Source of the DNA: JAVVHE01 sp038238915
GTDB lineage: Bacteria > Pseudomonadota > Alphaproteobacteria > Sphingomonadales > Sphingomonadaceae
NCBI GenBank assembly: GCA_038238915.1
Contig: JBBSFH010000005.1
Span: 85,298 to 149,297 of the forward strand
Reading direction: 5' to 3'
DNA length: 64,000 bases
In this document: positions 16,698 through 25,843 of the stretch, piece after piece
Numbering within the stretch: the stretch's first letter is position 1
Layout: each line of letters begins with the position of its first letter
The notes under the pieces: model-generated
Told to the model about the DNA's origin: nothing
The model's input: only the letters and a program-made list of their open reading frames with translations
Databases searched by the model: none
Translations under genes and position numbers: made by a program

Positions 16698-19160
16698 CTA
16701 GAAGTTATACCGCGCGCTGATCTGATACGAGCGCGGCGGCTTGTAGCTGACCTCGTTGCAACCGCACAGTCCCGCGAGATCGAACCCCTGGATGCCGACG
16801 CGTTCGTCGGACAGGTTGCGCACGTCGAAGCCCAGCCGCAGCTTCTCGTGCCGATCGGTCCACGAGAAGCCGACGTTGGCGACGACATAGGCATCGTATC
16901 GATCCGCGCTGAAGTTGCGCAGGTTGTAATAGAAGCTGCTCGAGGTTTGCGCGTCGCCCGAAACAGCGAGCGTGCCGCCAAGTCCCGCCCACTGATAGCG
17001 TGCGATGAAGCTGGTCTGGAACTCGGGCGCGTAGGTGGGTTTGACGTCACGGATGATCGGTCCGCCAATACGCAGCGGCACGTTCTTGACCTTGGCGTTG
17101 AACGACGAGACCGAGGCGGACAAATCCAGCCCGCGCAGCGGCGATGTGGAAAGCGTCGCTTCGCCGCCATAGGTGCGCGCGTCCGCGTTGATCACATAGC
17201 CCGAGACGCCGGTGAACAGGAACGACTGGTAGTTGCTATAATCATAATAGAATGCTGCCGCGTTGAAACGCGTGTGGTTATCGGGGAAGGTGTATTTGAA
17301 GCCACCTTCGTAGCTAAGAAGAACCTCGGACTTGTAGGGGATGAAGCTTACAGGTGCGGGCAGACCGCCTGCGAGCTGGGCGTTATAGCTGCCCGCCTTC
17401 ACGCCGCGATTGACGCCAGCGTAGAGCAGCAGCTTTTCGATCGGATGGAACTCGATCTGGAGCTTGCCCGCCCACAGCGTCTCGGCGCGCTTGTCAACGA
17501 ACGGGACCGCCGCTCCCGCCGCCGTGAAGACCGGCCCAATCGGAATCGGCGTGCCCACCTCGATCTTGCGCGAATCCTGCGTGAAGAAGAGGCCCTGGCT
17601 GAAAACGTAATCCTTCTCTTCCTGGATGACGCGCGCGCCCGCGATAAAGGCGAAGCGCGGGGCGAAGCGCCATTCGGCCTGGCCGAACGCCGAATAGCTG
17701 TCCGTCTTCAGATGCGCGTCCGAGGCGACGTCGAACGGTGCTCCGGGCACGACGCTGCCGATCGGGAATTTGAGGCCGTTTTGGCTCCTGGTGTCGATGT
17801 GGAGGTAGTAGAAGCCCGCGACCCAATCGAAATCCTGGCTCTTGCCTGCCAGACGCAGTTCCTGTGTGAGTGTGTAGGAATCGACCGCAGCGTAATTGGC
17901 CGCCTGATTGCCGGGACCAGAATCCACATCGATGAAGAGTAGCTTATCGAATTTCTTGTAATCGCTGACGTAGGTGAGTTGCACCTTGTCGGTCAGATCG
18001 TAGGTCGCGTCGAGGTTGACGCCAAAGGTACGGACGTGGCCCTGATCCTTGAACGCGAAATCGGACGAGGTGAGGAACCCCTTTCCGTCGGGATCGATGT
18101 AGCCGAAGAAGTCGCCACCGGGTACCGGGCGACCGAACGGCGCGCCGTAGTGACCAGTGTTGCCGACGTCCGATCCGTGGTCCTCGCCGCCGCCACCAAT
18201 GGACGCGCGCGTCTCGCCCGGGGCGACGTTCTTTACGTCGATAAGTTCGCCCGCCGTGTTGAAGACGCCGATTGTCGGCTTGTTCTGGTACGCGCCGGTC
18301 GCCAACCTACTGCGCGCGCCATTGAACGATAGCAGCGCGCGCAGCCGGTCGGTCGGCTCGGCGAGCAGCGTCAGGCGTCCCGCGAGCGTATCATCGTCGC
18401 CGAGGTTCGCCCCCGCACCCGGACCGGGCGACCCGCCGACCGCGCCCGAGGGATAGCGGTTTCGCAGGATCGGATCGCGCTGGTTCCAGAGAACCGCCGC
18501 GCGTACCGCGATCTTCGACGAGAGTGGACCGCCCACCGCGCCTTCACCCCGGAAGCCGCCTGGATTGCCGGGCGAATCGAAGATGCTGTAGCTCAGATCG
18601 ACGAACCCTTCGGTCTTCGTCAGGCTCGGCTTGCGGCTGATGTAGTGGATCAGGCCCCCGGTCGCGTTGCGCCCGAACAGGGTGCCCTGCGGCCCCTTCA
18701 GAACCTCGACGCGCTCTAGATCGAGCAGCGCGAACGTCTGTCCCTGCGCGACCGCGATATAGCCTTCGTCGAGATAGGCGGCGTTGGGTGCTTCGACGAT
18801 ATCGTTATAATCATTCTGCGTCACGCCGCGAATGGTGAGCTGGGTGTTCTGGCCCGCGAGATTGCCGCTGATGTGCACGCCGGGGGTGACGGTGGAAATA
18901 TCGGTCGCCTCGCGCACGCCGAGCTGGCGCAACTGATCGCCCGAATAGGCGGTAACCGCGATGCCGACGTTCTGGGCATTCTGCGAGCGCTTCTGCGCGG
19001 TGACCACGATATCGCCGCTTAGCAGCGAACGATTTGCCTCATCGGCGGCGGGTGCAGGAGGCGGCGGGGCGACCGCCGTCTGCGCGATTGCGCCAGCTGA
19101 AGCGCCACAAAGCGCTCCTGCGATCGCCAGGCCCGAAATCCAACGCTGTCTCACCATCAT
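16698..19160 (-). CDS. TonB-dependent outer-membrane receptor (820 aa)
   Basis: The signal peptide (residues 1 to about 28) is followed by DIVVTAQKRSQNAQNVGIAV, the usual start of sphingomonad VTAQKR receptors, then plug motifs TPGVHISGN, QLTIRGVTQNDYNDI, VEVLKGPQGTLFGRNATGG and a 22-strand barrel ending in SARYNF. The terminal Phe is as expected for BAM insertion. The start at 19160 follows GGGAGACGG; an adjacent ATG at 19157 is an alternative. A longer in-frame start at 19214 would run through the operator and is rejected. It is the first gene of an operon with marR and the LLM monooxygenase, so it probably imports that enzyme's substrate. Confidence 0.94.
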   Translation of the reverse strand: MMVRQRWISGLAIAGALCGASAGAIAQTAVAPPPPAPAADEANRSLLSGDIVVTAQKRSQNAQNVGIAVTAYSGDQLRQLGVREATDISTVTPGVHISGNLAGQNTQLTIRGVTQNDYNDIVEAPNAAYLDEGYIAVAQGQTFALLDLERVEVLKGPQGTLFGRNATGGLIHYISRKPSLTKTEGFVDLSYSIFDSPGNPGGFRGEGAVGGPLSSKIAVRAAVLWNQRDPILRNRYPSGAVGGSPGPGAGANLGDDDTLAGRLTLLAEPTDRLRALLSFNGARSRLATGAYQNKPTIGVFNTAGELIDVKNVAPGETRASIGGGGEDHGSDVGNTGHYGAPFGRPVPGGDFFGYIDPDGKGFLTSSDFAFKDQGHVRTFGVNLDATYDLTDKVQLTYVSDYKKFDKLLFIDVDSGPGNQAANYAAVDSYTLTQELRLAGKSQDFDWVAGFYYLHIDTRSQNGLKFPIGSVVPGAPFDVASDAHLKTDSYSAFGQAEWRFAPRFAFIAGARVIQEEKDYVFSQGLFFTQDSRKIEVGTPIPIGPVFTAAGAAVPFVDKRAETLWAGKLQIEFHPIEKLLLYAGVNRGVKAGSYNAQLAGGLPAPVSFIPYKSEVLLSYEGGFKYTFPDNHTRFNAAAFYYDYSNYQSFLFTGVSGYVINADARTYGGEATLSTSPLRGLDLSASVSSFNAKVKNVPLRIGGPIIRDVKPTYAPEFQTSFIARYQWAGLGGTLAVSGDAQTSSSFYYNLRNFSADRYDAYVVANVGFSWTDRHEKLRLGFDVRNLSDERVGIQGFDLAGLCGCNEVSYKPPRSYQISARYNF

Positions 19161-19199
19161 CCGTCTCCCACCCGATCTGCTCGGTCCCGGAACAAAGAC

Positions 19200-19226
19200 T
19201 AGTTGAATAGTCAACTACGTCAACTA
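19200..19226. promoter_or_regulatory. MarR-type inverted-repeat operator
   Basis: TAGTTGA (19200-19206) and TCAACTA (19211-19217) form a perfect 7-bp inverted repeat with a 4-base spacer, the size and base content of many MarR-family sites. A third half-site, TCAACTA, follows at 19220-19226, nine bases after the second. The cluster sits 40-66 bases upstream of the TonB receptor start, in the 83-base gap after the GMC oxidoreductase gene. The MarR gene of the same operon is the natural candidate to bind it. Confidence 0.75.
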
Positions 19227-19243
19227 ACCACTCCAACGAAAAA

Positions 19244-20818
19244 TCAGGCGAACTGCGACCAGTCGCGTGCGATTGCCTCGGACGATCGCAGCGCGAGCGC
19301 GTGGACGGTGAAGGTGGGGTTCACCGCCGATGCGGTGGGGAACAGGCTAGGCCCGGCGACGATCAGGTTGGGCACGCCGTGGAGCCGACCGAGCGGATCG
19401 GTGACCGAGTGCGCGGGATCGCTCCCCATCACGCACCCGCCCATCAGATGCTGCCCCGCGATCGGCGAGCGCCAAGTCTCGGTTGCGCCCGCCGCTTTCA
19501 TGATTGCCGCGCCCTCGATGGCGGCGGCGGCGATCAGCGCCTTGCCATCGGGGCCGAAGGCGTGCGTCACGCGCGCGAGCGGCAGGCCGTGGGCGTCGCG
19601 TTCGGCCGCCAGCATCACCCGGTTCGCCGCATCGGGCAGCGGTTCGCACAGCGCCACCATGTTGCCCAGCCCGCGCGCTGCCTTGCGCATGAACGGATCG
19701 AGCGCCTTGCCCACGATATCGGGCCTGCTCATCGCGATGCCGAGCAGATCGTTGGGTTTGAGTGCCTGCGCGATCATCCACTGGCGGCTGCCGAGCGCGC
19801 CCGGAGTGGCAGTCTTGCCGAAATGATCCTGGTTGAGGAGCTGGCCGCCGGTGGGACCGAGGTAGTTCTGCATGTCGTGATCGAACATGCCGAAGACGAT
19901 GATCGAGGGATGCGTCATCAGATACGCGCCGAGTAGTCCACTCGCGTTGCCAAGTCCGTTCGGGTGCTTTGGCACCGCCGAATTGAGCAGGATGCGCGGC
20001 GTCTCGATCGCGAACGCCGCGACGATCACCACGCGTGCGCGCTGCACATGCAGCGCGCCGTCCGCGCCCACATATTCCACCCCGATCGCGCGCTGCCCCG
20101 CCGCATCCATCAGCACGCGGGTGACGTGCGCGCCCGGGCGGAACTGTGCGCCGGACTTGAGCGACCGCGGGATGTAGGTGACGAGCGGGTTGGCGAGCGC
20201 GCCTATGGGGCAGCCCGCGTCGCACCAGCCGTCCATCAGGCACGCGGGGCGACCATGATATTCTGCGGTGAGGATTGCCGAGGGCAGCGGGGCGGTGGTG
20301 AGGCCGCGCGCTGCAAAGCCGCGAGCGATCGTCTCGCCCTGTTCGAAGGCGGGAAGCGGGGGGAGCGGGTAGGGCGCGCCGGGGGGTCGCCATTTTTCCT
20401 CGCGCGCGTCGCCCGATACGCCGACCTCGGTCTGGATGCGGTCGTAATAGGGGCGGAGCGTATCGTAATCGATCGGCCAGTCGAGCCCGCGCCCGTGATC
20501 GCTCGCCATGTGGAAATCGGCGGCGTGGAAGCGTGGCCAGACGGCATAGTGGTGGATCGCGGCGCCGCCGAATCCATGCCCGCCGTTGAAGCTGATGCCT
20601 GCCGGGTCTGCACCGCCGTTCTGCGCGGCGGGGGCGGTCCATTTGAGGCGGCGCGCCCAGAGTTGCGAGCTGTAAAGATCGCCAAGCTTGCGCGGCGGGC
20701 CGCCTTCGAGCACGACGACCGAGCGGCCCGCAGCAGCGAGCACGGCCGCATGGACGCTACCCGCCGCGCCCGCGCCGACGATGACGACATCGACTTCGGC
20801 GGGTTCGCGCGGGTTCAC
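19244..20818 (-). CDS. GMC-family FAD oxidoreductase (gluconate 2-dehydrogenase large-subunit type)
   Basis: A 524-residue flavoprotein. The N-terminal ADP-binding motif is VVIVGAGAAGSVHAAVLAAA with VVVLEGG. FNGGHGFGGAAIHHYA is a second FAD contact segment, and SAVNPTFTVHALALRSSEAI is the conserved C-terminal GMC motif. Members of this branch pair with a small 'subunit 3' and oxidise alcohols or sugar acids at the membrane. The start is GTG at 20816-20818, overlapping the stop of the small-subunit gene. No cytochrome c subunit is present here, so the electron acceptor is unknown. It is the last gene of a five-gene coupled operon with cyclase, iorA and iorB, and its substrate is probably a metabolite of that pathway. 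Confidence 0.9.
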   Translation of the reverse strand: MNPREPAEVDVVIVGAGAAGSVHAAVLAAAGRSVVVLEGGPPRKLGDLYSSQLWARRLKWTAPAAQNGGADPAGISFNGGHGFGGAAIHHYAVWPRFHAADFHMASDHGRGLDWPIDYDTLRPYYDRIQTEVGVSGDAREEKWRPPGAPYPLPPLPAFEQGETIARGFAARGLTTAPLPSAILTAEYHGRPACLMDGWCDAGCPIGALANPLVTYIPRSLKSGAQFRPGAHVTRVLMDAAGQRAIGVEYVGADGALHVQRARVVIVAAFAIETPRILLNSAVPKHPNGLGNASGLLGAYLMTHPSIIVFGMFDHDMQNYLGPTGGQLLNQDHFGKTATPGALGSRQWMIAQALKPNDLLGIAMSRPDIVGKALDPFMRKAARGLGNMVALCEPLPDAANRVMLAAERDAHGLPLARVTHAFGPDGKALIAAAAIEGAAIMKAAGATETWRSPIAGQHLMGGCVMGSDPAHSVTDPLGRLHGVPNLIVAGPSLFPTASAVNPTFTVHALALRSSEAIARDWSQFA

Positions 20819-21378
20819 CAGCGCCTCGGGGGCAGGATGTGCTCCATGTAGGGGACGCCGAGCGCCTCGAAACCTTGCGGGGTGCCGTAAACGACATCGA
20901 CCGCGTCGCTGCGCACGCTCAGGTAGAACAGCGGCGCGGGGGGGCCGGTCCAGCCGGGCGGGGGACCGGCGAGTAGCGCGGCGGCGAGCGTCAACGCCGG
21001 GGCGGGGGCGAGCGCGGCGAACGATTGGCCGTGCGCGGCGTGCGCGGCGGCGTCGAGTGCGGCGAGTCCGGCGGTGTAGAAATCGCGGAAGGGCGGGACC
21101 ACGCCGAAATAGCGCGCGATGAGCAGGCTCTCGGCGGGATCGGTAGCGAGTTGGCTATCGATGAACTCGACAATACCGTGGGCGCTCGCGCCGGGGACGA
21201 GCGTTTCGCCGAGGTGGGCGAGGGTATCGGCTTGGGCGGGGGTGAGAACGCGCGGTGTGGCCGAGGCTGCGTGTGCGTCTTCGGGCGAGAGGTGAACGAC
21301 AGCCCCGCCGACGACGCACGCGATGAGCAGCGTGCCCGTTTTGATCAATGTGCGCCGATCGGGGGCGGGTGCGGTCAT
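20815..21378 (-). CDS. Gluconate 2-dehydrogenase subunit 3-like protein
   Basis: A 187-residue small-subunit protein with an N-terminal export signal of Tat-like form (DRRTLIKTGTLLIACVVGG, two arginines before the hydrophobic stretch). LTPAQADTLAHLGETLVPG and GIVEFIDSQLATDP match the family pattern in which this subunit escorts the GMC flavoprotein to the periplasm. Its ATG overlaps the iorB stop (21375-21378) and its stop overlaps the GMC start (20815-20818). Export together with the cofactor-loaded large subunit is known for the family and is assumed here. Confidence 0.85.
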   Translation of the reverse strand: MTAPAPDRRTLIKTGTLLIACVVGGAVVHLSPEDAHAASATPRVLTPAQADTLAHLGETLVPGASAHGIVEFIDSQLATDPAESLLIARYFGVVPPFRDFYTAGLAALDAAAHAAHGQSFAALAPAPALTLAAALLAGPPPGWTGPPAPLFYLSVRSDAVDVVYGTPQGFEALGVPYMEHILPPRRW

Positions 21379-22901
21379 GCGGCGTGCGCCATTGGGACGG
21401 GGTCGATCGCGGGCTCGGCGGTTTGGCTGGCGGGTCCATGTTTGACCGTAAGTGCGGCGAGCGCGGCCGATAGCGTGCGCGCCTCATCGTCGGCGAGCGC
21501 GGCTTTGTGCAGGGTGGCGAGGCGTGCCGCCCCGTCAGCGCGCGCCGCAAGATCGGGCAGCGCGCGCATGATCGCGGCGAAGTTGGCGAGGCCGCGTGCG
21601 TGGGTATCGGAGTAGCCGCGCACGAGGCGTTGCAGTCGGATCACCTCCAGCCCCAGCGCGGGATCGGTGCGCGCGGCGTTAATCGCGCTCGCCAGCCACG
21701 CCTCAATGCGCGCCTCCTCTACCTCGAAACGCAGCGAGCGGGGGCGCAGCCGGCGCAGGCGGGCGAGGCCCCAGAGCAGCAGAAAGCCGCCGAGGCTGGA
21801 GGTGGCGATCTGGCGGTCGCGATCGATCAGCGGTGTCAGCCAGCCTCGCGCGCGCGCGCTGTTCTGCAGGCGGCGCGCGAGGGTGGTGGGGAGCATATCG
21901 ACCACTTCCTCGAAGCGGGGGTGCATGAATTCGGTGGTGCGGGTGAGCACATCGAGGGGGGCGCGCACCTCGCCCGCCACGCGAGCGGCGCGGGTGGCGC
22001 GCGTTTTCAGGTCCGCCACCCGGATCACGTCCTCGTAACTCATCCAGAGCGCGAGGTGGCGTGCGGTGGCGGCGGTGAGCGCGCCGTCGCCGCCGAGTTC
22101 GCGCTCGGCGCTGGCGACGGCTTCGAGGCGGTCCAGATAGCGCGCGGCGTGGGCGCGGTCCTGGTAATCGACGAGCCGTTCGGTGCCGAGGCGTGCGAAC
22201 GCGTGCGCGGCCTGCGGTAGCCGCGCGATGCGCTCGGCGAGGGGGGGCGGGGCGCTGGAGGGAGGCGCGACGATTGCCAGCTCGGGTGCGGGCGGCGCGC
22301 CCGCCACCGCGAACCCTGCCGCGAAAGCGGCCAGGCTCGCCTTCACACCCACACCCGCGCGCGCGATCGCGCTTTCATAGTCCGCGCGCGCGAAGGGCAG
22401 CGCGCCCGAGCCTGCCAGCGCGCCGAGCAGCGTCGCCGAGATGACCGAGCCGTGCGTGGCGGCGAGCGCCTGAAGATCGGCAAGTATGAGGCGACGGGCG
22501 GAGCGCGCGCATGCATCGAGCACGGCGGCAGCCGAGAACGCGCCGTCCCCCATCGCGGATTTCTCGCCGATCGCAAAGATCCGGTGCGAGGACGCGATCA
22601 GCGTGGTGCGCCCCGGCGTAACCAGCCCGCGCGCGACCGCGCGGCCCGCCTCCATCAGTTCGGACGCGATCACCACATCGACGTCGCCGGGGACGGGCAT
22701 CAGCGCCATCATCGGCTCGGGGCCCGGCGGTGCGATCTCGATGTAATAGACCGTGGCGCCCGTGCGCTGCGCGACGCCGGGCACGCTCGTCCCCTGCGCC
22801 CACCAGCCTGCATGTTCGGCGACATCCGCGATCCAGTCGGCAAGCACGCCGCCGCCCTGCCCGCCGAGCGCATGAATCGAGAGGCGCAGCACGCGCGTCA
22901 T
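21375..22901 (-). CDS. iorB: Indolepyruvate ferredoxin oxidoreductase, beta subunit (extended)
   Basis: A 508-residue protein. The first ~190 residues are the gamma-type pyruvate:ferredoxin oxidoreductase domain (LSIHALGGQGGGVLADWIAD, SVPGVAQRTGATVYYIEI). The rest is the C-terminal extension seen in proteobacterial long IorB proteins. With IorA it would convert indolepyruvate or other aryl-pyruvates and CoA to aryl-acetyl-CoA and CO2, reducing ferredoxin. The start at 22901 overlaps the iorA stop (ATGA at 22898-22901); the frame is open further upstream inside iorA but has no coding character. It is coupled downstream to the GMC small-subunit gene. The role in an apparently aerobic organism is uncertain. 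Confidence 0.9.
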   Translation of the reverse strand: MTRVLRLSIHALGGQGGGVLADWIADVAEHAGWWAQGTSVPGVAQRTGATVYYIEIAPPGPEPMMALMPVPGDVDVVIASELMEAGRAVARGLVTPGRTTLIASSHRIFAIGEKSAMGDGAFSAAAVLDACARSARRLILADLQALAATHGSVISATLLGALAGSGALPFARADYESAIARAGVGVKASLAAFAAGFAVAGAPPAPELAIVAPPSSAPPPLAERIARLPQAAHAFARLGTERLVDYQDRAHAARYLDRLEAVASAERELGGDGALTAATARHLALWMSYEDVIRVADLKTRATRAARVAGEVRAPLDVLTRTTEFMHPRFEEVVDMLPTTLARRLQNSARARGWLTPLIDRDRQIATSSLGGFLLLWGLARLRRLRPRSLRFEVEEARIEAWLASAINAARTDPALGLEVIRLQRLVRGYSDTHARGLANFAAIMRALPDLAARADGAARLATLHKAALADDEARTLSAALAALTVKHGPASQTAEPAIDPVPMAHAA

Positions 22902-25015
22902 GCAGCGCGTGCGAGACGGCGGCGGTCGCTCCAGTGCTGCATCGCGGCGATCACGCGCGACTGCGCACGCGCCCAGCCTCGCTCGAGGCGCGATGCGTTG
23001 TGGACGAGATCGGCGCGATAGAAGCTGGGGCACAGGATCGCGGCGTGCGCGACCTCGCCGCATACGCCGCAGCCAACGCAATCCTGCGCGACCGCCGCGA
23101 CGGGGTCTTCACGCAGTGGATCGGGGTTGGGGACGACCGTGAGGCTGGGGCAACCCGAGAGCCGGATGCAGCTGTGATCGCCGGTGCACACATCGGGATC
23201 GACGCCGAAGCGGGCGCGCACCCGACGCTCGCCCTTTTTGACGGCGGCGGCGAACAGCGGCTTTTCGCGGCGCTGGCGGTTCAACATGCACTCGCCCGCA
23301 GCGATGATGACCTTGGGGCCGCGTGTGGGCGTGGTCAGCGCGTCCTTGAGCGCGGCCTTCACCTGCTTGATCCGGTAGGTCTCGACCGTGCGGACCCATT
23401 GGACACCCACGCCGCGCACCGCATCCTCAATCCGGTGGTGCCCGCTGCGCGTGGCGGGGGCGTTTTTGGACGAGAGGATGTCCTGCCCGCCGGTCGCGGC
23501 CGAATAGCCGTTGTCCACTATCACGAGCACGTTGTCGGACTTGTTGAAGACCGCGTTGCCCACCCCGCTGGTCAGGCCATTATGCCAGAAGCCGCCGTCG
23601 CCCATCACGCTGATCGTTCGGCGCGCGCCCTCCACATTGAACGCGGCCGCGCCCGCCCAGCCGAGGCCGTAGCCCATCGTGGTGTTGCCGATCTCGAACG
23701 GCGGCAGGATCGAGAACAGGTGGCAGCCGATATCGCAGCTGACGTGGAACGGGCCGAGCTCGCGCATCAGCAGCTTCATCGCGGTGAACACCGGTCGCTC
23801 GGGACAACCCGTGCAGAAGCCCGCCGGACGCGCGGGAACCTGCGCCGTGGTGAGCGCGGGTGGCGATGCGGGGGCGGGGAGCGGCCGGTCGCCATGCTCC
23901 GCGAGAAACGCATCCAGCCCCGCCTTGACGACCGCGCCCGTGTATTCGCCAGCGATCGGCAGCACCGCCTTGCCGACGAGCGCGGCCTGAACGTCGTGGC
24001 GACGGAGCGCCGCGCCGATCGCGTCCTCGAGAAAGGCGGGCTGGCCTTCTTCGACGATCAGAACGCCGCGCTTGCCCGTGCAGAAGGCCACGATCTCGTC
24101 GTCCACCAGTGGGTAGGTGACGTTCAATACCAGCACCGGCAGCCCCAGCGCGCCGAAGCCGTCCGCCAGCTCCGCCAGCTCCATCGCGCGCGCCAGCGTG
24201 TTGAACAGCCCGCCCTGGACGATGATGCCCAGTTCGCCCTCCTCCGGCCCGAAGCGTTCGTTCAGGGCGTTGGCGCGAATATAATCGAGTGCGGCGGGCC
24301 AGCGGCGCGCGATCTTCTCCTGCTCGTGCTGGAAGTTGGCGGGCGGCAGCACGATCCGGTCGGTATCGCGCACCGGCGCGTTCATCGCGTCGCGCAGAGT
24401 GAAGGCGGGGCGAACATTGTCTTTCGCAGCGAACTTGCCCGTCATATGGCACGCACGGATGCGCAGTTCGAGCATGACCGGCGTGTTCGACGCCTCGGAC
24501 AGGCGGAAGCCATGCTCCACCATGTCGACGATGTGGCCGAGATTGGGTCGCGGATCGAGCAGCCAGATCTGCGATTTCATCGCGAACGCGTGGCTGCGCT
24601 CCTGCATGATGCTGGAACCCTCGCCATAATCCTCGCCCACAATCACCAGCGCGCCGCCGGTGACGCCGCCGCTCGCGACGTTGGCCAGCGCGTCCGAGGC
24701 GACGTTGGTGCCCACGGTCGATTTCCACGTAACCGCGCCGCGCAACGGATAGTTGACGCTCGCAGCGAGCATCGCAGCAGCGGTCGCCTCGGATGCGGAC
24801 TGCTCGAAATGGATGCCCAGCTCGCGCAGCAGCGGGTCTGCGTCGGCGAACACGTCCATCAGGTGGCTGATCGGTGCGCCCTGGTAGCCGCCGACGTAGC
24901 TCACCCCCGATTGCAGCAGCGCCTTGGTGACCGCGAGGATGCCCTCGCCGTGGAACGTCTCCCCCGCGCCGAGCCTAAGACGCTCGACCTCGCGCGCGAA
25001 CGAGCGTTCAGCCAT
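22898..25015 (-). CDS. iorA: Indolepyruvate ferredoxin oxidoreductase, alpha subunit
   Basis: A 705-residue thiamine-diphosphate enzyme. The N-terminal pyrimidine-binding domain has GVSYVGGYQGAPISHLMDVF, and the TPP-binding segment is ISVMGDGGFWHNGLTSG followed by VIVDNGYSAATGG. Near the C-terminus lie two cysteine clusters (DVCTGDHSCIRLSGCPSL and DCVGCGVCGEVAHAAILCP) for 4Fe-4S clusters. This is the usual IorA layout. The ATG at 25013-25015 overlaps the end of the cyclase gene by eight bases. Known substrates are indolepyruvate, phenylpyruvate and hydroxyphenylpyruvate; the actual one here is not readable. Confidence 0.93.
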   Translation of the reverse strand: MAERSFAREVERLRLGAGETFHGEGILAVTKALLQSGVSYVGGYQGAPISHLMDVFADADPLLRELGIHFEQSASEATAAAMLAASVNYPLRGAVTWKSTVGTNVASDALANVASGGVTGGALVIVGEDYGEGSSIMQERSHAFAMKSQIWLLDPRPNLGHIVDMVEHGFRLSEASNTPVMLELRIRACHMTGKFAAKDNVRPAFTLRDAMNAPVRDTDRIVLPPANFQHEQEKIARRWPAALDYIRANALNERFGPEEGELGIIVQGGLFNTLARAMELAELADGFGALGLPVLVLNVTYPLVDDEIVAFCTGKRGVLIVEEGQPAFLEDAIGAALRRHDVQAALVGKAVLPIAGEYTGAVVKAGLDAFLAEHGDRPLPAPASPPALTTAQVPARPAGFCTGCPERPVFTAMKLLMRELGPFHVSCDIGCHLFSILPPFEIGNTTMGYGLGWAGAAAFNVEGARRTISVMGDGGFWHNGLTSGVGNAVFNKSDNVLVIVDNGYSAATGGQDILSSKNAPATRSGHHRIEDAVRGVGVQWVRTVETYRIKQVKAALKDALTTPTRGPKVIIAAGECMLNRQRREKPLFAAAVKKGERRVRARFGVDPDVCTGDHSCIRLSGCPSLTVVPNPDPLREDPVAAVAQDCVGCGVCGEVAHAAILCPSFYRADLVHNASRLERGWARAQSRVIAAMQHWSDRRRLARAA

Positions 25016-25778
25016 CGATCATCGCCAGCACGCGCAGCGGCGACCCCGAGCCGCCGACGATCTTGAGCGGCGGCGCGATGATCAGCGCACCCGTAGGCGG
25101 CAGTTGATCGAGGTTCGCCAGGCACTGAAGGCCGTAGCGGCCCGCGCCGTGGAGAAGCGTGTGCGCGGGATACTGCGGATCGAACAGATGCGCCTGCCCG
25201 GCATCGGTGCCGATCGTCTCGACGCCCAGCCCGTGGACGCGGCGATCCAGCATCATGCGCACGGCGGCAGCGGACGGGCCGGGCGTATGCGCGCCGGTTT
25301 CGTTGCGGTTGGTGTAGGCGGGGCCGTGGCGCTTCGACCAGTCGGTGCGCAGCAGCAGCCATGCGCCCGCAGGGATCCGGCCGTGCGCAGCCTCCCAGGC
25401 TTCCAGATGCGCGGGTTCGACGATCAGATCGGGATCGTCGGCGGCGGCGGCGCTCACGTCGATCACCACTGCGGGTGCAATCAGGTGCGCGGGCGGGATG
25501 GTATCGGTGGTGTTGTGCGGCAGATCGCGCCCGGTGATCCAGTGCACCGGCGCGTCGAAGTGCGTGCCGGTATGCTCGTTCATCGTGAACTCGTTCCAGT
25601 ACCACGCCGGGCCGCCCTCGTCGTAGCGGCTGATTGTGCGCTGGCTGAAGCCGACGCACTGGCCGAATTGCGGCGGCAGTTCGAGCGCGGGGGTTTCGGG
25701 CGAGAGCGGCTGCGTGAGATCGATCACACGCACGGTCCCGCCCGCGACCGCGCCCGCCAGTTGCGCTACGATTCCCAT
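25008..25778 (-). CDS. Cyclase-family (kynurenine formamidase-like) metal hydrolase
   Basis: A 256-residue member of the putative cyclase/KynB family. The diagnostic metal-binding motif HTGTHFDAPVHW is present, with IDLTQPLSPETPAL near the start and LLRTDWSKRHG in the core. Relatives hydrolyse N-formylkynurenine, isatin or other cyclic amides. The start at 25778 is supported by GGAGGAAC just upstream; an in-frame ATG at 25808 lacks such a site. It is the first gene of the coupled cyclase-iorA-iorB-subunit 3-GMC operon. Tryptophan, kynurenine or indole chemistry would fit both this enzyme and IorAB, but that is inference. Confidence 0.87.
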   Translation of the reverse strand: MGIVAQLAGAVAGGTVRVIDLTQPLSPETPALELPPQFGQCVGFSQRTISRYDEGGPAWYWNEFTMNEHTGTHFDAPVHWITGRDLPHNTTDTIPPAHLIAPAVVIDVSAAAADDPDLIVEPAHLEAWEAAHGRIPAGAWLLLRTDWSKRHGPAYTNRNETGAHTPGPSAAAVRMMLDRRVHGLGVETIGTDAGQAHLFDPQYPAHTLLHGAGRYGLQCLANLDQLPPTGALIIAPPLKIVGGSGSPLRVLAMIDG

Positions 25779-25843
25779 CGCCCGTTCCTCCACCGCAAGC
25801 TCTGCCATAATACGAGAAGTTTCAAGCAAATCCAGCCCGCTTG

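Noticed and set aside
19160..19214. Upstream start for the second TonB receptor at 19214
   Set aside because: It would translate through the MarR-type inverted repeat, has no ribosome-binding site, and would put 18 residues before the signal peptide.
22730..25066. 778-codon plus-strand open frame antisense to iorA
   Set aside because: No protein motif or signal; iorA on the other strand has complete TPP and Fe-S motifs.
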